A DNA stretch of 7,355 nucleotides from Gammaproteobacteria bacterium (lineage in GTDB: Bacteria > Pseudomonadota > Gammaproteobacteria > Steroidobacterales > Steroidobacteraceae): positions 1 through 7,355 of the forward strand of contig JASHYG010000189.1 in the NCBI GenBank assembly GCA_030043215.1. The letters are read 5' to 3'. The first letter of the stretch is position 1. Every line of letters begins with the position of its first letter. A model generated the notes under the pieces. It had not been told where the DNA came from and made no database searches. It saw only the letters and a program-made list of their open reading frames with translations. The translations under genes were made by a program, and so were the position numbers. This document shows positions 1 through 5,041 of this stretch, piece after piece.

Positions 1-467
1 TGGGTCTCGCCGAGCTCTCCTCGAATGCGGACGCTGAACTCGGCGATGAGACCGCGCACCGCGCGCTGCAGCTTCTCGGCGAGCTCCCCGTCGGAGGTGA
101 CGAGCTCGAGCCCGCCGTCCTGGTGGGGCATGGGGCTCACGGCGATGAACCGCCGGCCCGCGACGTGCGGCAGCCGCTCGAAGAGCGAGAGGCGCCCATC
201 GGAAGTGTCGGCTCCCGCTCGCCGATCGAGCCCCTCGCCCGGCGAGCGGTGACAGAGGAGCACCTGCTGCAAGCCCGTGGGGCGGCGGCGGACCAGGCGG
301 CCATCGAGCCGGACCTGATCGGAGTCGCGCACCCGTGTGCCGAGCGCGGCGGCCTCGCCGTTCACCGTGAGGCGGCCTGCGCGTATCCACACCTCGACGT
401 CGCGCCGCGAGCCGAGTCCAAGATGCGCGAGCGCCTTCTGGAGGCGCTGTCCGGGGTCCTGAGACAT
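1..467 (-). CDS. rluB: RluB/RsuA-family pseudouridine synthase homologue lacking the catalytic motif (3' end cut by window edge)
   Basis: The frame is open from ATG at 467 to the left edge (155 codons, no stop seen). Residues 8-57 form an S4 RNA-binding domain (RLQKALAHLGLGSRR, then GRLTVNGEAAALGTRV). After it come landmarks of the RluB catalytic fold: LFERLP (95-100), GRRFIAV (104-110), GGLELVTSDGEL (118-129) and EFSVRI (143-148). Active RluB/RsuA enzymes make pseudouridine in rRNA with the Asp of a GRLDxxTxGLLL motif. Here the aligned stretch at residues 111-122 reads SPMPHQDGGLEL, and Pro114 sits where the Asp should be. The later conserved Tyr (K/REY) is Phe144, and the KPxG segment near residue 73 is degraded. 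The gene follows scpB after 35 bp, the usual place of rluB. No alternative in-frame start lies in that gap. A weak GGA lies a few bases before the ATG. Family membership is clear, but enzymatic activity is doubtful. The protein may act only as an RNA binder (inference). Confidence 0.8.
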   Translation of the reverse strand, partial: MSQDPGQRLQKALAHLGLGSRRDVEVWIRAGRLTVNGEAAALGTRVRDSDQVRLDGRLVRRRPTGLQQVLLCHRSPGEGLDRRAGADTSDGRLSLFERLPHVAGRRFIAVSPMPHQDGGLELVTSDGELAEKLQRAVRGLIAEFSVRIRGELGET

Positions 468-502
468 GGGGCGTCCGCACCGGGCAGCCGGCCCGTCGGC
501 GG

Positions 503-1270
503 CTACTCGATCCCCGGTCCGCCGTCCGAAGGGGCGGCGACCATTCCCGCGGAGCTCTCCGGGTCGCCGCTCGAGTCGCCTTCGTCGTCGTCCGGCTCAT
601 CGCCGAGGATGTCGAGCTCGGCTGCCGGCCTGAGCGCCTCGTCGGATGGCGCGTCGGATGGCGCCGGCAGCAGCTCCTCGCTCCCGGGCGGGGGCCGCTC
701 GTCCTCGCCCACCGGCGTCAAGTCGAGCTGGACATTGAGCTCGGTCATGGCGCGCAGCTCGGCGAGCGGCGGCAGCTCATCGAGCCGCCTCAGGCCGAAG
801 TAGTCGAGGAACTCCCGCGTGGTGCCGAGCAGCTCGGGGTGGCCCGGCACGTCGCGCTGGCCGAGCACGCGCACCCAGTTGCGCTCGAGCAATGTCTTGA
901 TGATGTTGGGATTCACGGCAACGCCGCGCACCGCCTCGATCTCGCCCCGGGTGATGGGCTGGCGGTAAGCGATCAGCGCGAGCGTCTCGAGCAGCGCCCG
1001 GGAGTAGCGTGCCGGACGCTCGGGCCACAGCCTCGAGACCTCATCCGCGAGCTCGCGCCGCACCTGCACGCGGAATCCCGACGCGGTCTGCTTGAGCTCG
1101 ATACCCCGCCCGGCGTAATCGGCGGCGAGCGCCTCGAGCGCCTCGCGAATCTGTTCCTTCCCCGGACGCAGCGGCTCGTCGATCAGGGCCGCGAGATCCT
1201 CGATCTCGAGCGGACGACCGGCCGCGAGCAGCGCGGCCTCGATGACGTTCCTCAGGTACGAATCGCTCAT
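503..1270 (-). CDS. scpB: Segregation and condensation protein B
   Basis: ScpB is a winged-helix partner of the Smc-ScpA condensin. It binds the ScpA kleisin as a dimer and helps compact and segregate the replicated chromosome. The 255-residue product has two winged-helix regions (about 4-80 and 88-165). The family signature ALLETLALIAYRQPITRGEI lies at 92-111, followed by AVRGV, and GHPELLGTTREFLDYFGL at 143-160. Residues from about 180 to the end are a low-complexity tail rich in Pro, Ser, Asp and Glu (a DEPDDDEGD run at 224-232) that is likely disordered. The tail contains a duplicated APSD unit. The ATG overlaps the scpA stop as ATGA, which supports both the start and translational coupling. 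The gene ends in TAG, 35 bp before the rluB-like gene. The core is ordinary and the acidic tail is a common variable extension. Confidence 0.95.
   Translation of the reverse strand: MSDSYLRNVIEAALLAAGRPLEIEDLAALIDEPLRPGKEQIREALEALAADYAGRGIELKQTASGFRVQVRRELADEVSRLWPERPARYSRALLETLALIAYRQPITRGEIEAVRGVAVNPNIIKTLLERNWVRVLGQRDVPGHPELLGTTREFLDYFGLRRLDELPPLAELRAMTELNVQLDLTPVGEDERPPPGSEELLPAPSDAPSDEALRPAAELDILGDEPDDDEGDSSGDPESSAGMVAAPSDGGPGIE
641..664. repeat. 12-bp perfect tandem duplication in the scpB tail
   Basis: GTCGGATGGCGC occurs twice head to tail (641-652 and 653-664). Read on the minus strand it encodes APSD-APSD at ScpB residues 203-210, in the disordered C-terminal tail. It keeps frame and probably arose by replication slippage. 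Confidence 0.85.
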
Positions 1271-2181
1271 GCGTCATCTGCTCCCAGATCGTTGTCCGCG
1301 ACGAGACGCAAGCGGCGGTCCGGGGCAGCCGCACGCACATGGAGCGGTGCGAAGAGCTCGGCCTGCACGATCTCGATCAAGCCCTCTCGCACGAGCTCCA
1401 GTATCGCCGCGAACGCGACCGTGACCCCCATCCGTCCCTCCTGCGGCTTGAACAGGCGGGCGAACTCGACGAAGCTCGCCTGCTCGAGCGCCGCGAGAAT
1501 ATCGCTCATCCGCTCCCGTATCGACAACTGCTCCCGCTGCAGGTGATGAGGCGCGAACAGCTCCGCGCGCACGACGACCTCCTGGAAGGCCGCCAGCATC
1601 TCTTTGAGCGTGACCTCGGGCAGCAGCCTCACCACCTTGCGATCCTTGAGCTCGGCGCTCGCGCCCCACACGTCCCGCTCCAGGCGCGGGAGCCGATCGA
1701 GGGTCTCGGCCGCCTGCTTGAAGCGCTCATACTCCTGGAGCCGGCGCACGAGCTCGGCGCGTGGGTCCTGCTCCTCCGCCTCGGCTCCCTCCGGGCGCAC
1801 GCGCGGCAGGAGCATGCGCGACTTGATCTCCGCGAGCGTCGCGGCCATCACCAGGTACTCGCCGGCGAGCTCGAGCTGCAGGTCCTGCATCAGCTCGATG
1901 TACCGCATGTACTGGCGGGTGATCTCCGCGATCGGAATGTCGAGAACGTCGAGGTTCTGGCGCCGGATGAGGTAGAGCAGCAGATCGAGCGGGCCCTCGA
2001 ACGCCTCGAGGAAGATCTCGAGCGCCTGCGGGGGGATGTACAGGTCGCGCGGCAGCTGCGTCACGGGCTCGCCGTTCACGACGGCGAACGGCATCTCTAC
2101 CTGCTCGGGAGCGGCCTGCGGCGCCGCGGCTGGCGGCTGCTCGTGCGACACGACGATCCTCAGCTCCGGCTTGCTCGTCAT
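1267..2181 (-). CDS. scpA: Segregation and condensation protein A (kleisin)
   Basis: ScpA is the kleisin that bridges the Smc ATPase heads and binds ScpB in the bacterial condensin. The 304-residue product has the family hallmark FEGPLDLLLYLIRRQNLDVLDIPI at about 61-84, then ITRQYMRYIELM and the helical block GEYLVMAATLAEIKSRMLLP (107-126), which form the N-terminal Smc-binding part. A charged linker follows (about 127-185). The C-terminal winged helix spans about 220-284 (SFVEFARLFKPQEGR at 236-250; ILELVREGLIEIVQAE at 260-275). About 50 residues before the kleisin domain, rich in Ala, Pro and Gln, are an extension over the shortest ScpA proteins. The ATG shares one base with the trpS stop (TGATG), so scpA translation is probably coupled to ribosomes ending trpS. 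That matters because trpS has a premature stop. No independent promoter is evident. The identification is secure. Confidence 0.95.
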   Translation of the reverse strand: MTSKPELRIVVSHEQPPAAAPQAAPEQVEMPFAVVNGEPVTQLPRDLYIPPQALEIFLEAFEGPLDLLLYLIRRQNLDVLDIPIAEITRQYMRYIELMQDLQLELAGEYLVMAATLAEIKSRMLLPRVRPEGAEAEEQDPRAELVRRLQEYERFKQAAETLDRLPRLERDVWGASAELKDRKVVRLLPEVTLKEMLAAFQEVVVRAELFAPHHLQREQLSIRERMSDILAALEQASFVEFARLFKPQEGRMGVTVAFAAILELVREGLIEIVQAELFAPLHVRAAAPDRRLRLVADNDLGADDA

Positions 2182-2939
2182 CAGTCCGCCCGCAGATGCA
2201 TCGCGCGCCTCACGTCGTCGAGCGTCTGGCGCGCGGCTTCGCGAGCCTTGTCCGCGCCCTCGGCGACGATGCTGCGCACCAGCTCGGGATTATCCTCGAA
2301 TTCCTGCGCGCGTCGACGGAACGAGCGTACCTCCTCGACGATCTTCTCGATGAGCGGCTTCTTGCAGTCGAGGCACCCGATTCCCGCCGTGCGGCACCCC
2401 TCGTTCACCCAGCTGCGGGTCGCCTCGTCCGAGTAGATCTTGTGCAAGTCCCACACGGGGCATTTCTCGGGATCCCCGGGATCGGTCCGCCGCGCGCGCG
2501 CCGGGTCGGTCTTCATGGCGCGCAGCTTCTGCGCGACGGCGTCCGGGTCCTCCCGCAGGCCGATCGTATTGCCGTACGACTTCGACATCTTGCGCCCGTC
2601 GAGTCCCGGTACCCGGGGCGAGGCGGTGAGCAGGACCTGGGGCTCCGGCAGGATGCTCAGGTGGGAGCCCTCGAGGAATCCGAGCAGGCGCTCCCGGTCG
2701 GCGACGGTGATCCGGTTGTTCGAGTGCACCAGCGCCCGCGCGCTCGCGAGCGCCTCGGTGTCGCCCGTTTCCTGGAACCGCCGGCGCAGCTGCCGGTACA
2801 GCGTGCTGTTGCGCCCCCCGAGGTTGCGTACCGCGCGCTCGGCCTTCTCCTCGAACTGCGGCTCGCGCCCGTAGAGATGGTTGAAGCGGCGCGCGATCTC
2901 ACGGGTCACCTCCACGTGCGCGACCTGGTCCTCGCCCAC
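2181..2939 (-). CDS. trpS: TrpRS C-terminal fragment (KMSKS and anticodon-binding half)
   Basis: The part downstream of the TAG could only be made separately from a GTG at 2939 (GTG GGC GAG GAC), giving 252 residues. That GTG normally encodes an internal Val of the conserved VPVGEDQ motif. I see no purine-rich ribosome-binding site before it, so independent initiation is unlikely. The segment carries KMSKS (117-121 of the fragment), the four-cysteine cluster (160, 182, 189, 192) and the helical C-terminus that contacts the anticodon. Its sequence looks fully conserved, with no further stop or frame damage, which argues for recent or artefactual interruption. Confidence 0.4.
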   Translation of the reverse strand: MGEDQVAHVEVTREIARRFNHLYGREPQFEEKAERAVRNLGGRNSTLYRQLRRRFQETGDTEALASARALVHSNNRITVADRERLLGFLEGSHLSILPEPQVLLTASPRVPGLDGRKMSKSYGNTIGLREDPDAVAQKLRAMKTDPARARRTDPGDPEKCPVWDLHKIYSDEATRSWVNEGCRTAGIGCLDCKKPLIEKIVEEVRSFRRRAQEFEDNPELVRSIVAEGADKAREAARQTLDDVRRAMHLRAD

Positions 2940-2957
2940 CGGGACGAAGTCGGCCCG

Positions 2958-2960
2958 CTA
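2958..2960 (-). other. In-frame amber codon (TAG) in trpS
   Basis: The minus-strand context is CTC TAG CGG, which in relatives encodes Leu/Ile-Tyr-Arg. A single third-base change from TAC or TAT would produce it. TAG is also the terminal stop of scpB and of the foldase gene here, so a genome-wide reassignment of TAG is unlikely. Confidence 0.9.
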
Positions 2961-3395
2961 GAGCAGGATGTCCGCGCTCTGCAGCAGCGGATAGCCGAGA
3001 AAGCCGTAGGTCGCGAGGTCCTTGTCCCGGAGCTCCGCCTGCTGCTCCTTGTACGTCGGCACCCGCTCGAGCCACCCGAGGGGCGTCATCATCGAGAGCA
3101 GCAGGTGCAGCTCCGCATGCTCCGGAACATGCGACTGGATGAAGAGCGTCGCGACGCCAGGATTGAGGCCCGCGGCGAGCCAGTCCACGAGCACGGCCTG
3201 GATGTGCTCCTGCAGGTGCGAGGTGTCGTCGTAGCCCGTCGTGAGCGCGTGCCAGTCCGCGATGAAGAAGAAGCACTCGTACTGGTACTGCAGCTCGACC
3301 CAGCTGCGCAGCGCGCCGTGATAGTTCCCGAGATGCAGGGGCCCCGTCGGACGCATCCCGGAGAGCACGCGCCGCGTCTGTGGATTGGCACTCAT
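2958..3395 (-). CDS. trpS: TrpRS N-terminal fragment (catalytic half with HLGN motif)
   Basis: As written, translation from ATG 3395 yields 145 residues and stops at TAG. The product holds the ATP-binding HLGN signature and most of the first half of the Rossmann fold, including FFFIADWHALTT at about 43-54 and PLGWLERVPTYKEQQ at about 105-119. It lacks the KMSKS loop and the anticodon-binding region, so alone it could not charge tRNA. No strong Shine-Dalgarno precedes the start. The start matches the usual N-terminus, with RVLSGMRPTG beginning at residue 9. Confidence 0.55.
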   Translation of the reverse strand: MSANPQTRRVLSGMRPTGPLHLGNYHGALRSWVELQYQYECFFFIADWHALTTGYDDTSHLQEHIQAVLVDWLAAGLNPGVATLFIQSHVPEHAELHLLLSMMTPLGWLERVPTYKEQQAELRDKDLATYGFLGYPLLQSADILL

Positions 3396-3407
3396 GAATC
3401 ACGCCGA

Positions 3408-4031
3408 TTATAGGCCCAAAACGGCGAGATCGCCCTTGCCTCGGCGCACCACGACGGGCGGCGAGACGGCGAGATCGACGACCGTGGTCGGCTCGATGCC
3501 ACAGTTGCCGCCGTCGAGCACTGCATCGACGTCGTGCTCCAGGCGGTCGCGGATCTCCCCGGCGTCGGTGAGAGGCAGCGGATCGCCCGGCAGGATCAGC
3601 GTCGAGCTCATGAGCGGCTCGCCGAGCTCCGCGAGCAGCATCAGGGGCACCGGATGATCCGGCACCCGAATGCCGATCGTGCGCCGCCGCTCGTGCTGGA
3701 GCCGGCGCGGCGTCTCGCGCGTCGCGGGCAGCAAGAAGGTATAGGGGCCGGGAGTGCAGGTCCTCATCAGCCGGAACTGAGGCGTATCGATCCGCGCAAA
3801 CCGGGCGCTCTCCCCCACGCTGCGGCAGACGAGCGTGAAGTGGTGGTGGCGGTCGGCCTGCCGGATGCGGCGGACGCGCTCGAGGGCGGACTTGTCGCCG
3901 AGCGGGCAGCCAAGGGCGTAGCACGAATCGGTCGGGTAGGCGATGACTCCACCGCGGCGGACGATATCCGCGGCGCGCCGGATGAGCCGCAGCTCGGGGT
4001 TGGCCGGATGGAGGGCGAAGAATTGGCTCAA
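3408..4031 (-). CDS. yciO: YciO, Sua5/YrdC-family protein (TTG start)
   Basis: The 207-residue protein aligns with E. coli YciO (about 206 residues) from the first residue: MSQFF, then HPANPELRLI (8-17), GGVIAYPTDSCYALGC (27-42), RRIRQADRHHHFTL (54-67), TPGPYTFLLP (93-102), RRTIGIRVPDHP (116-127) and PTTVVDL. YrdC/Sua5 proteins make threonylcarbamoyl-AMP for the t6A modification of tRNA. YciO is a paralogue that keeps the fold, and E. coli YciO is generally reported not to replace YrdC, so its role is unsettled. The start codon is TTG at 4031. The codon immediately upstream in frame is TAA, so no longer form exists, and the MSQFF match fixes TTG as the start. It heads the minus-strand operon, with trpS starting 12 bp after its TAA. 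The Shine-Dalgarno is weak (GGG within GACGGGTCATAA). Confidence 0.93.
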   Translation of the reverse strand: MSQFFALHPANPELRLIRRAADIVRRGGVIAYPTDSCYALGCPLGDKSALERVRRIRQADRHHHFTLVCRSVGESARFARIDTPQFRLMRTCTPGPYTFLLPATRETPRRLQHERRRTIGIRVPDHPVPLMLLAELGEPLMSSTLILPGDPLPLTDAGEIRDRLEHDVDAVLDGGNCGIEPTTVVDLAVSPPVVVRRGKGDLAVLGL

Positions 4032-4117
4032 TTATGACCCGTCGCCAGCCGTGTCCGGTGGTTTCGGCTATGATACGCGGCCCTTTTTCTCGCGGCCGCC
4101 CTTTCGATCAGCCGAAC
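4032..4117. promoter_or_regulatory. Divergent spacer between yciO and yciB
   Basis: These 86 bp must hold the promoters of both divergent units unless they begin inside the genes. On the plus strand TATGAT at 4069-4074 resembles a sigma-70 -10 box (5 of 6 to TATAAT) and would start transcription near 4081, giving a leader of about 37 nt for yciB. I find no convincing -35 at 16-18 bp spacing. CGCGGCC occurs twice (4076-4082 and 4091-4097). No good minus-strand promoter for yciO was found. Confidence 0.35.
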
Positions 4118-4699
4118 ATGCAAGCCCTCCTCGAGCTCGCGCCGCTCGCCGCCTTCGCCGTCGCGTACTACCTGCACGGCCTCTATGCCGCGACCGCGGC
4201 ATTGATGGTCGCCATGGTGGCGCTCCTCGCCGCGGACCTTGCGATCTCGCGCCGCATCCCGCCCATGCACTCCCTCAGCGCGGCTCTGGTGCTCGTGTTC
4301 GGAGCGGCGACGCTCCTCCTTCACAATCAGCGCTACATCGAGCTCAAGACGAGCGTGTTCTCCTGGCTGGTGAGCGCCGCGTTCCTCGTGAGCTTCTGGA
4401 TCGGCAAGCGGACGCTGGTCGAGCGGCTGCTGCGCACGGCGCTCGGCGCGGCGCTCGGGTCGGAGATCCGGGTTCCCGAGCCGCTGTGGCGCCGCCTCAA
4501 CTGGACCTGGGTGCTCTTCTACGGGGCGCTCGGCTGGGCCAACCTTCTGGTCGCCCAGCACGCGAGCGAGCGATTCTGGGTCAACTTCAACGTGTGGGGC
4601 CTCACCTTCGCCACGATGGTATTCATCTTCCTGCAGGTCCTGTGGCTGGTGCATCGCAGTGAGCCGGCCGCCGGGAGCTCCTCCGCGAAGGCGGGCTGA
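4118..4699 (+). CDS. yciB: YciB-family inner-membrane (septation) protein
   Basis: This is a 193-residue integral membrane protein of the YciB/IspZ (intracellular septation protein A) family, which is linked to envelope and division functions in E. coli. The start is placed at ATG 4118 because MQALLELAPLAAFAVAY aligns with the E. coli N-terminus. In-frame ATGs at 4034 and 4070 would add unconserved residues. Hydrophobic segments lie at about 3-19, 22-43, 51-68, 78-95, 126-147 and 157-178. Family motifs are YAATAAL (23-29), VFGAATLLLHN (60-70), WRRLNWTWVLFYGALGWANL (124-143) and FWVNFNVWGLT (153-163). No clear Shine-Dalgarno precedes the start. The bolA-family gene follows after 14 bp and is probably cotranscribed. 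The tail after 180 is short, Ser/Ala-rich and unconserved. Confidence 0.93.
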   Translation: MQALLELAPLAAFAVAYYLHGLYAATAALMVAMVALLAADLAISRRIPPMHSLSAALVLVFGAATLLLHNQRYIELKTSVFSWLVSAAFLVSFWIGKRTLVERLLRTALGAALGSEIRVPEPLWRRLNWTWVLFYGALGWANLLVAQHASERFWVNFNVWGLTFATMVFIFLQVLWLVHRSEPAAGSSSAKAG

Positions 4700-4713
4700 G
4701 GGACCCTCGAGCC

Positions 4714-4986
4714 ATGACCGACACCTCCGCATGGATTCGCGCCGCCCTGGAGCGGCAGCTCGCCCCGGCGCAGCTCCTGGTCGAGGACGATAGCGCCCTC
4801 CACGCGGGCCATCCCGGGGCGAGGGAGGGCGGGCACTTTCGCGTGCGGGTGGTGTCGGATCGCTTTCGGGGTCTATCCAGAGTTGCGCGGCACCGCATGG
4901 TCTATCAGGCTATCGAGCCGCTGCTCGGCAAGGGCGTGCACGCACTCGCCATCGAGGCGCGGACGCGAGAAGAGATTACTTCATGA
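4714..4986 (+). CDS. bolA: BolA-family protein
   Basis: This 90-residue single-domain protein is a typical length for BolA-like proteins. These pair with monothiol glutaredoxins in iron-sulfur cluster handling, and E. coli BolA also affects morphology and stress responses. Visible signatures are VEDDSALHAGHPGA (23-36), GGHFRVRVVSDRFRG (39-53), RHRMVYQAIEPLL (59-71) and VHALAIEA (75-82). The invariant His in RHR is His60, and His41 and His76 are other candidate ligands. GAGGGA at 4698-4703 lies 10 bp before the ATG and is a good Shine-Dalgarno overlapping the yciB stop, so the two genes are likely one unit. I cannot decide between the BolA and IbaG/YrbA roles from sequence alone, but the HxxxxG-HF spacing fits BolA proper. 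Confidence 0.92.
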   Translation: MTDTSAWIRAALERQLAPAQLLVEDDSALHAGHPGAREGGHFRVRVVSDRFRGLSRVARHRMVYQAIEPLLGKGVHALAIEARTREEITS

Positions 4987-4987
4987 A

Positions 4988-5003
4988 AGTTACTCAAGTA
5001 ACT
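4988..5003. repeat. Perfect 16-bp dyad AGTTACT-CA-AGTAACT
   Basis: The 7-bp arms are exactly inverted around a 2-bp centre. The centre is too short for an RNA hairpin loop with all pairs formed, so a DNA-level operator for a dimeric repressor is the simplest reading. It begins 1 bp after the bolA stop and ends 38 bp before the foldase ATG. The regulator is unknown. Confidence 0.5.
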
Positions 5004-5008
5004 GATAT

Positions 5009-5022
5009 TTAATCATTATTAA
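5009..5022. repeat. Second dyad TTAAT-CATT-ATTAA
   Basis: The 5-bp arms are perfectly inverted with a 4-bp spacer, 5 bp after the first dyad. It overlaps the possible -10 boxes. Because it is made only of A and T, chance is a real alternative. Confidence 0.35.
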
Positions 5023-5041
5023 CATTCAAGGTCAGTCCAAA

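Larger units (their letters stand above)
2181..3395 (-). pseudogene. trpS: Tryptophanyl-tRNA synthetase gene interrupted by one in-frame TAG
   Basis: TrpRS is a class I synthetase that charges tRNA-Trp. Read through the stop, the frame gives about 404 residues with all expected parts. These are the HIGH-like HLGN at 21-24 (in PTGPLHLGN), a Rossmann fold through QSADILL at about 139-145, VPVGEDQ at about 151-157, and GRKMSKSYGN with KMSKS at about 269-273. Four cysteines at about 312, 334, 341 and 344 are spaced C-x21-C-x6-C-x2-C, like the 4Fe-4S motif described in Thermotoga TrpRS. Codon 146 is TAG (2958-2960), where relatives read ILIYRAG or similar, so Tyr is expected. Frame is identical on both sides, so this is a nonsense change and not a frameshift. 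It may be a sequencing or assembly error, a true mutation tolerated because of a second trpS or a suppressor tRNA, or decay. The gene begins 12 bp after yciO and its TGA overlaps the scpA start. Confidence 0.85.
4987..5041 (+). promoter_or_regulatory. AT-rich spacer, probable promoter/operator of the foldase gene
   Basis: By count, 15 of 55 bases are G or C (27%), in sharp contrast with the GC-rich flanks. It runs from the bolA stop to the foldase ATG. TTTAAT at 5008-5013 (5 of 6 to TATAAT) and TATTAA at 5017-5022 are possible -10 boxes, but no good -35 is seen. AAGG at 5028-5031 is the likely ribosome-binding site, 10 bp before the ATG. Two dyads lie inside (separate entries). A regulated promoter here is inferred. 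Confidence 0.5.

Noticed and set aside
1339..2436. Long plus-strand open frame (365 codons) opposite scpA and trpS
   Set aside because: It is antisense to well-conserved genes, has an Arg/Leu/His/Glu-rich composition typical of GC-biased shadow frames, and matches no family I know.
2958..2960. Genome-wide reassignment of TAG to an amino acid
   Set aside because: scpB and the foldase gene both end in TAG at natural protein ends, so TAG is used as a stop here.
3407..3412. Perfect TATAAT on the minus strand just before trpS
   Set aside because: No -35 at 16-18 bp, and the start site would fall only a few bases before the ATG. It coincides with the yciO stop TAA, so I treat it as chance.
2196..3413. 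Plus-strand open frame of 405 codons opposite the whole of trpS
   Set aside because: It is the antisense shadow of trpS. It spans the TAG only because the opposite strand reads it in another frame. No domain is recognisable.
3421..3477. 12-bp direct repeat ACGGCGAGATCG (3421-3432 and 3466-3477) in the yciO 3' end
   Set aside because: Both copies encode DLAV within conserved coding sequence. Shared codon choice explains it better than a functional repeat.
4034..4117. N-terminal extension of yciB from ATG 4034 or 4070
   Set aside because: The added residues are Arg/Pro-rich and unlike the family. The conserved N-terminus begins at 4118.
4028..4732. Minus-strand open frame opposite yciB (234 codons)
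   Set aside because: yciB is clearly conserved on the plus strand. The antisense product is charged and unlike any known protein.
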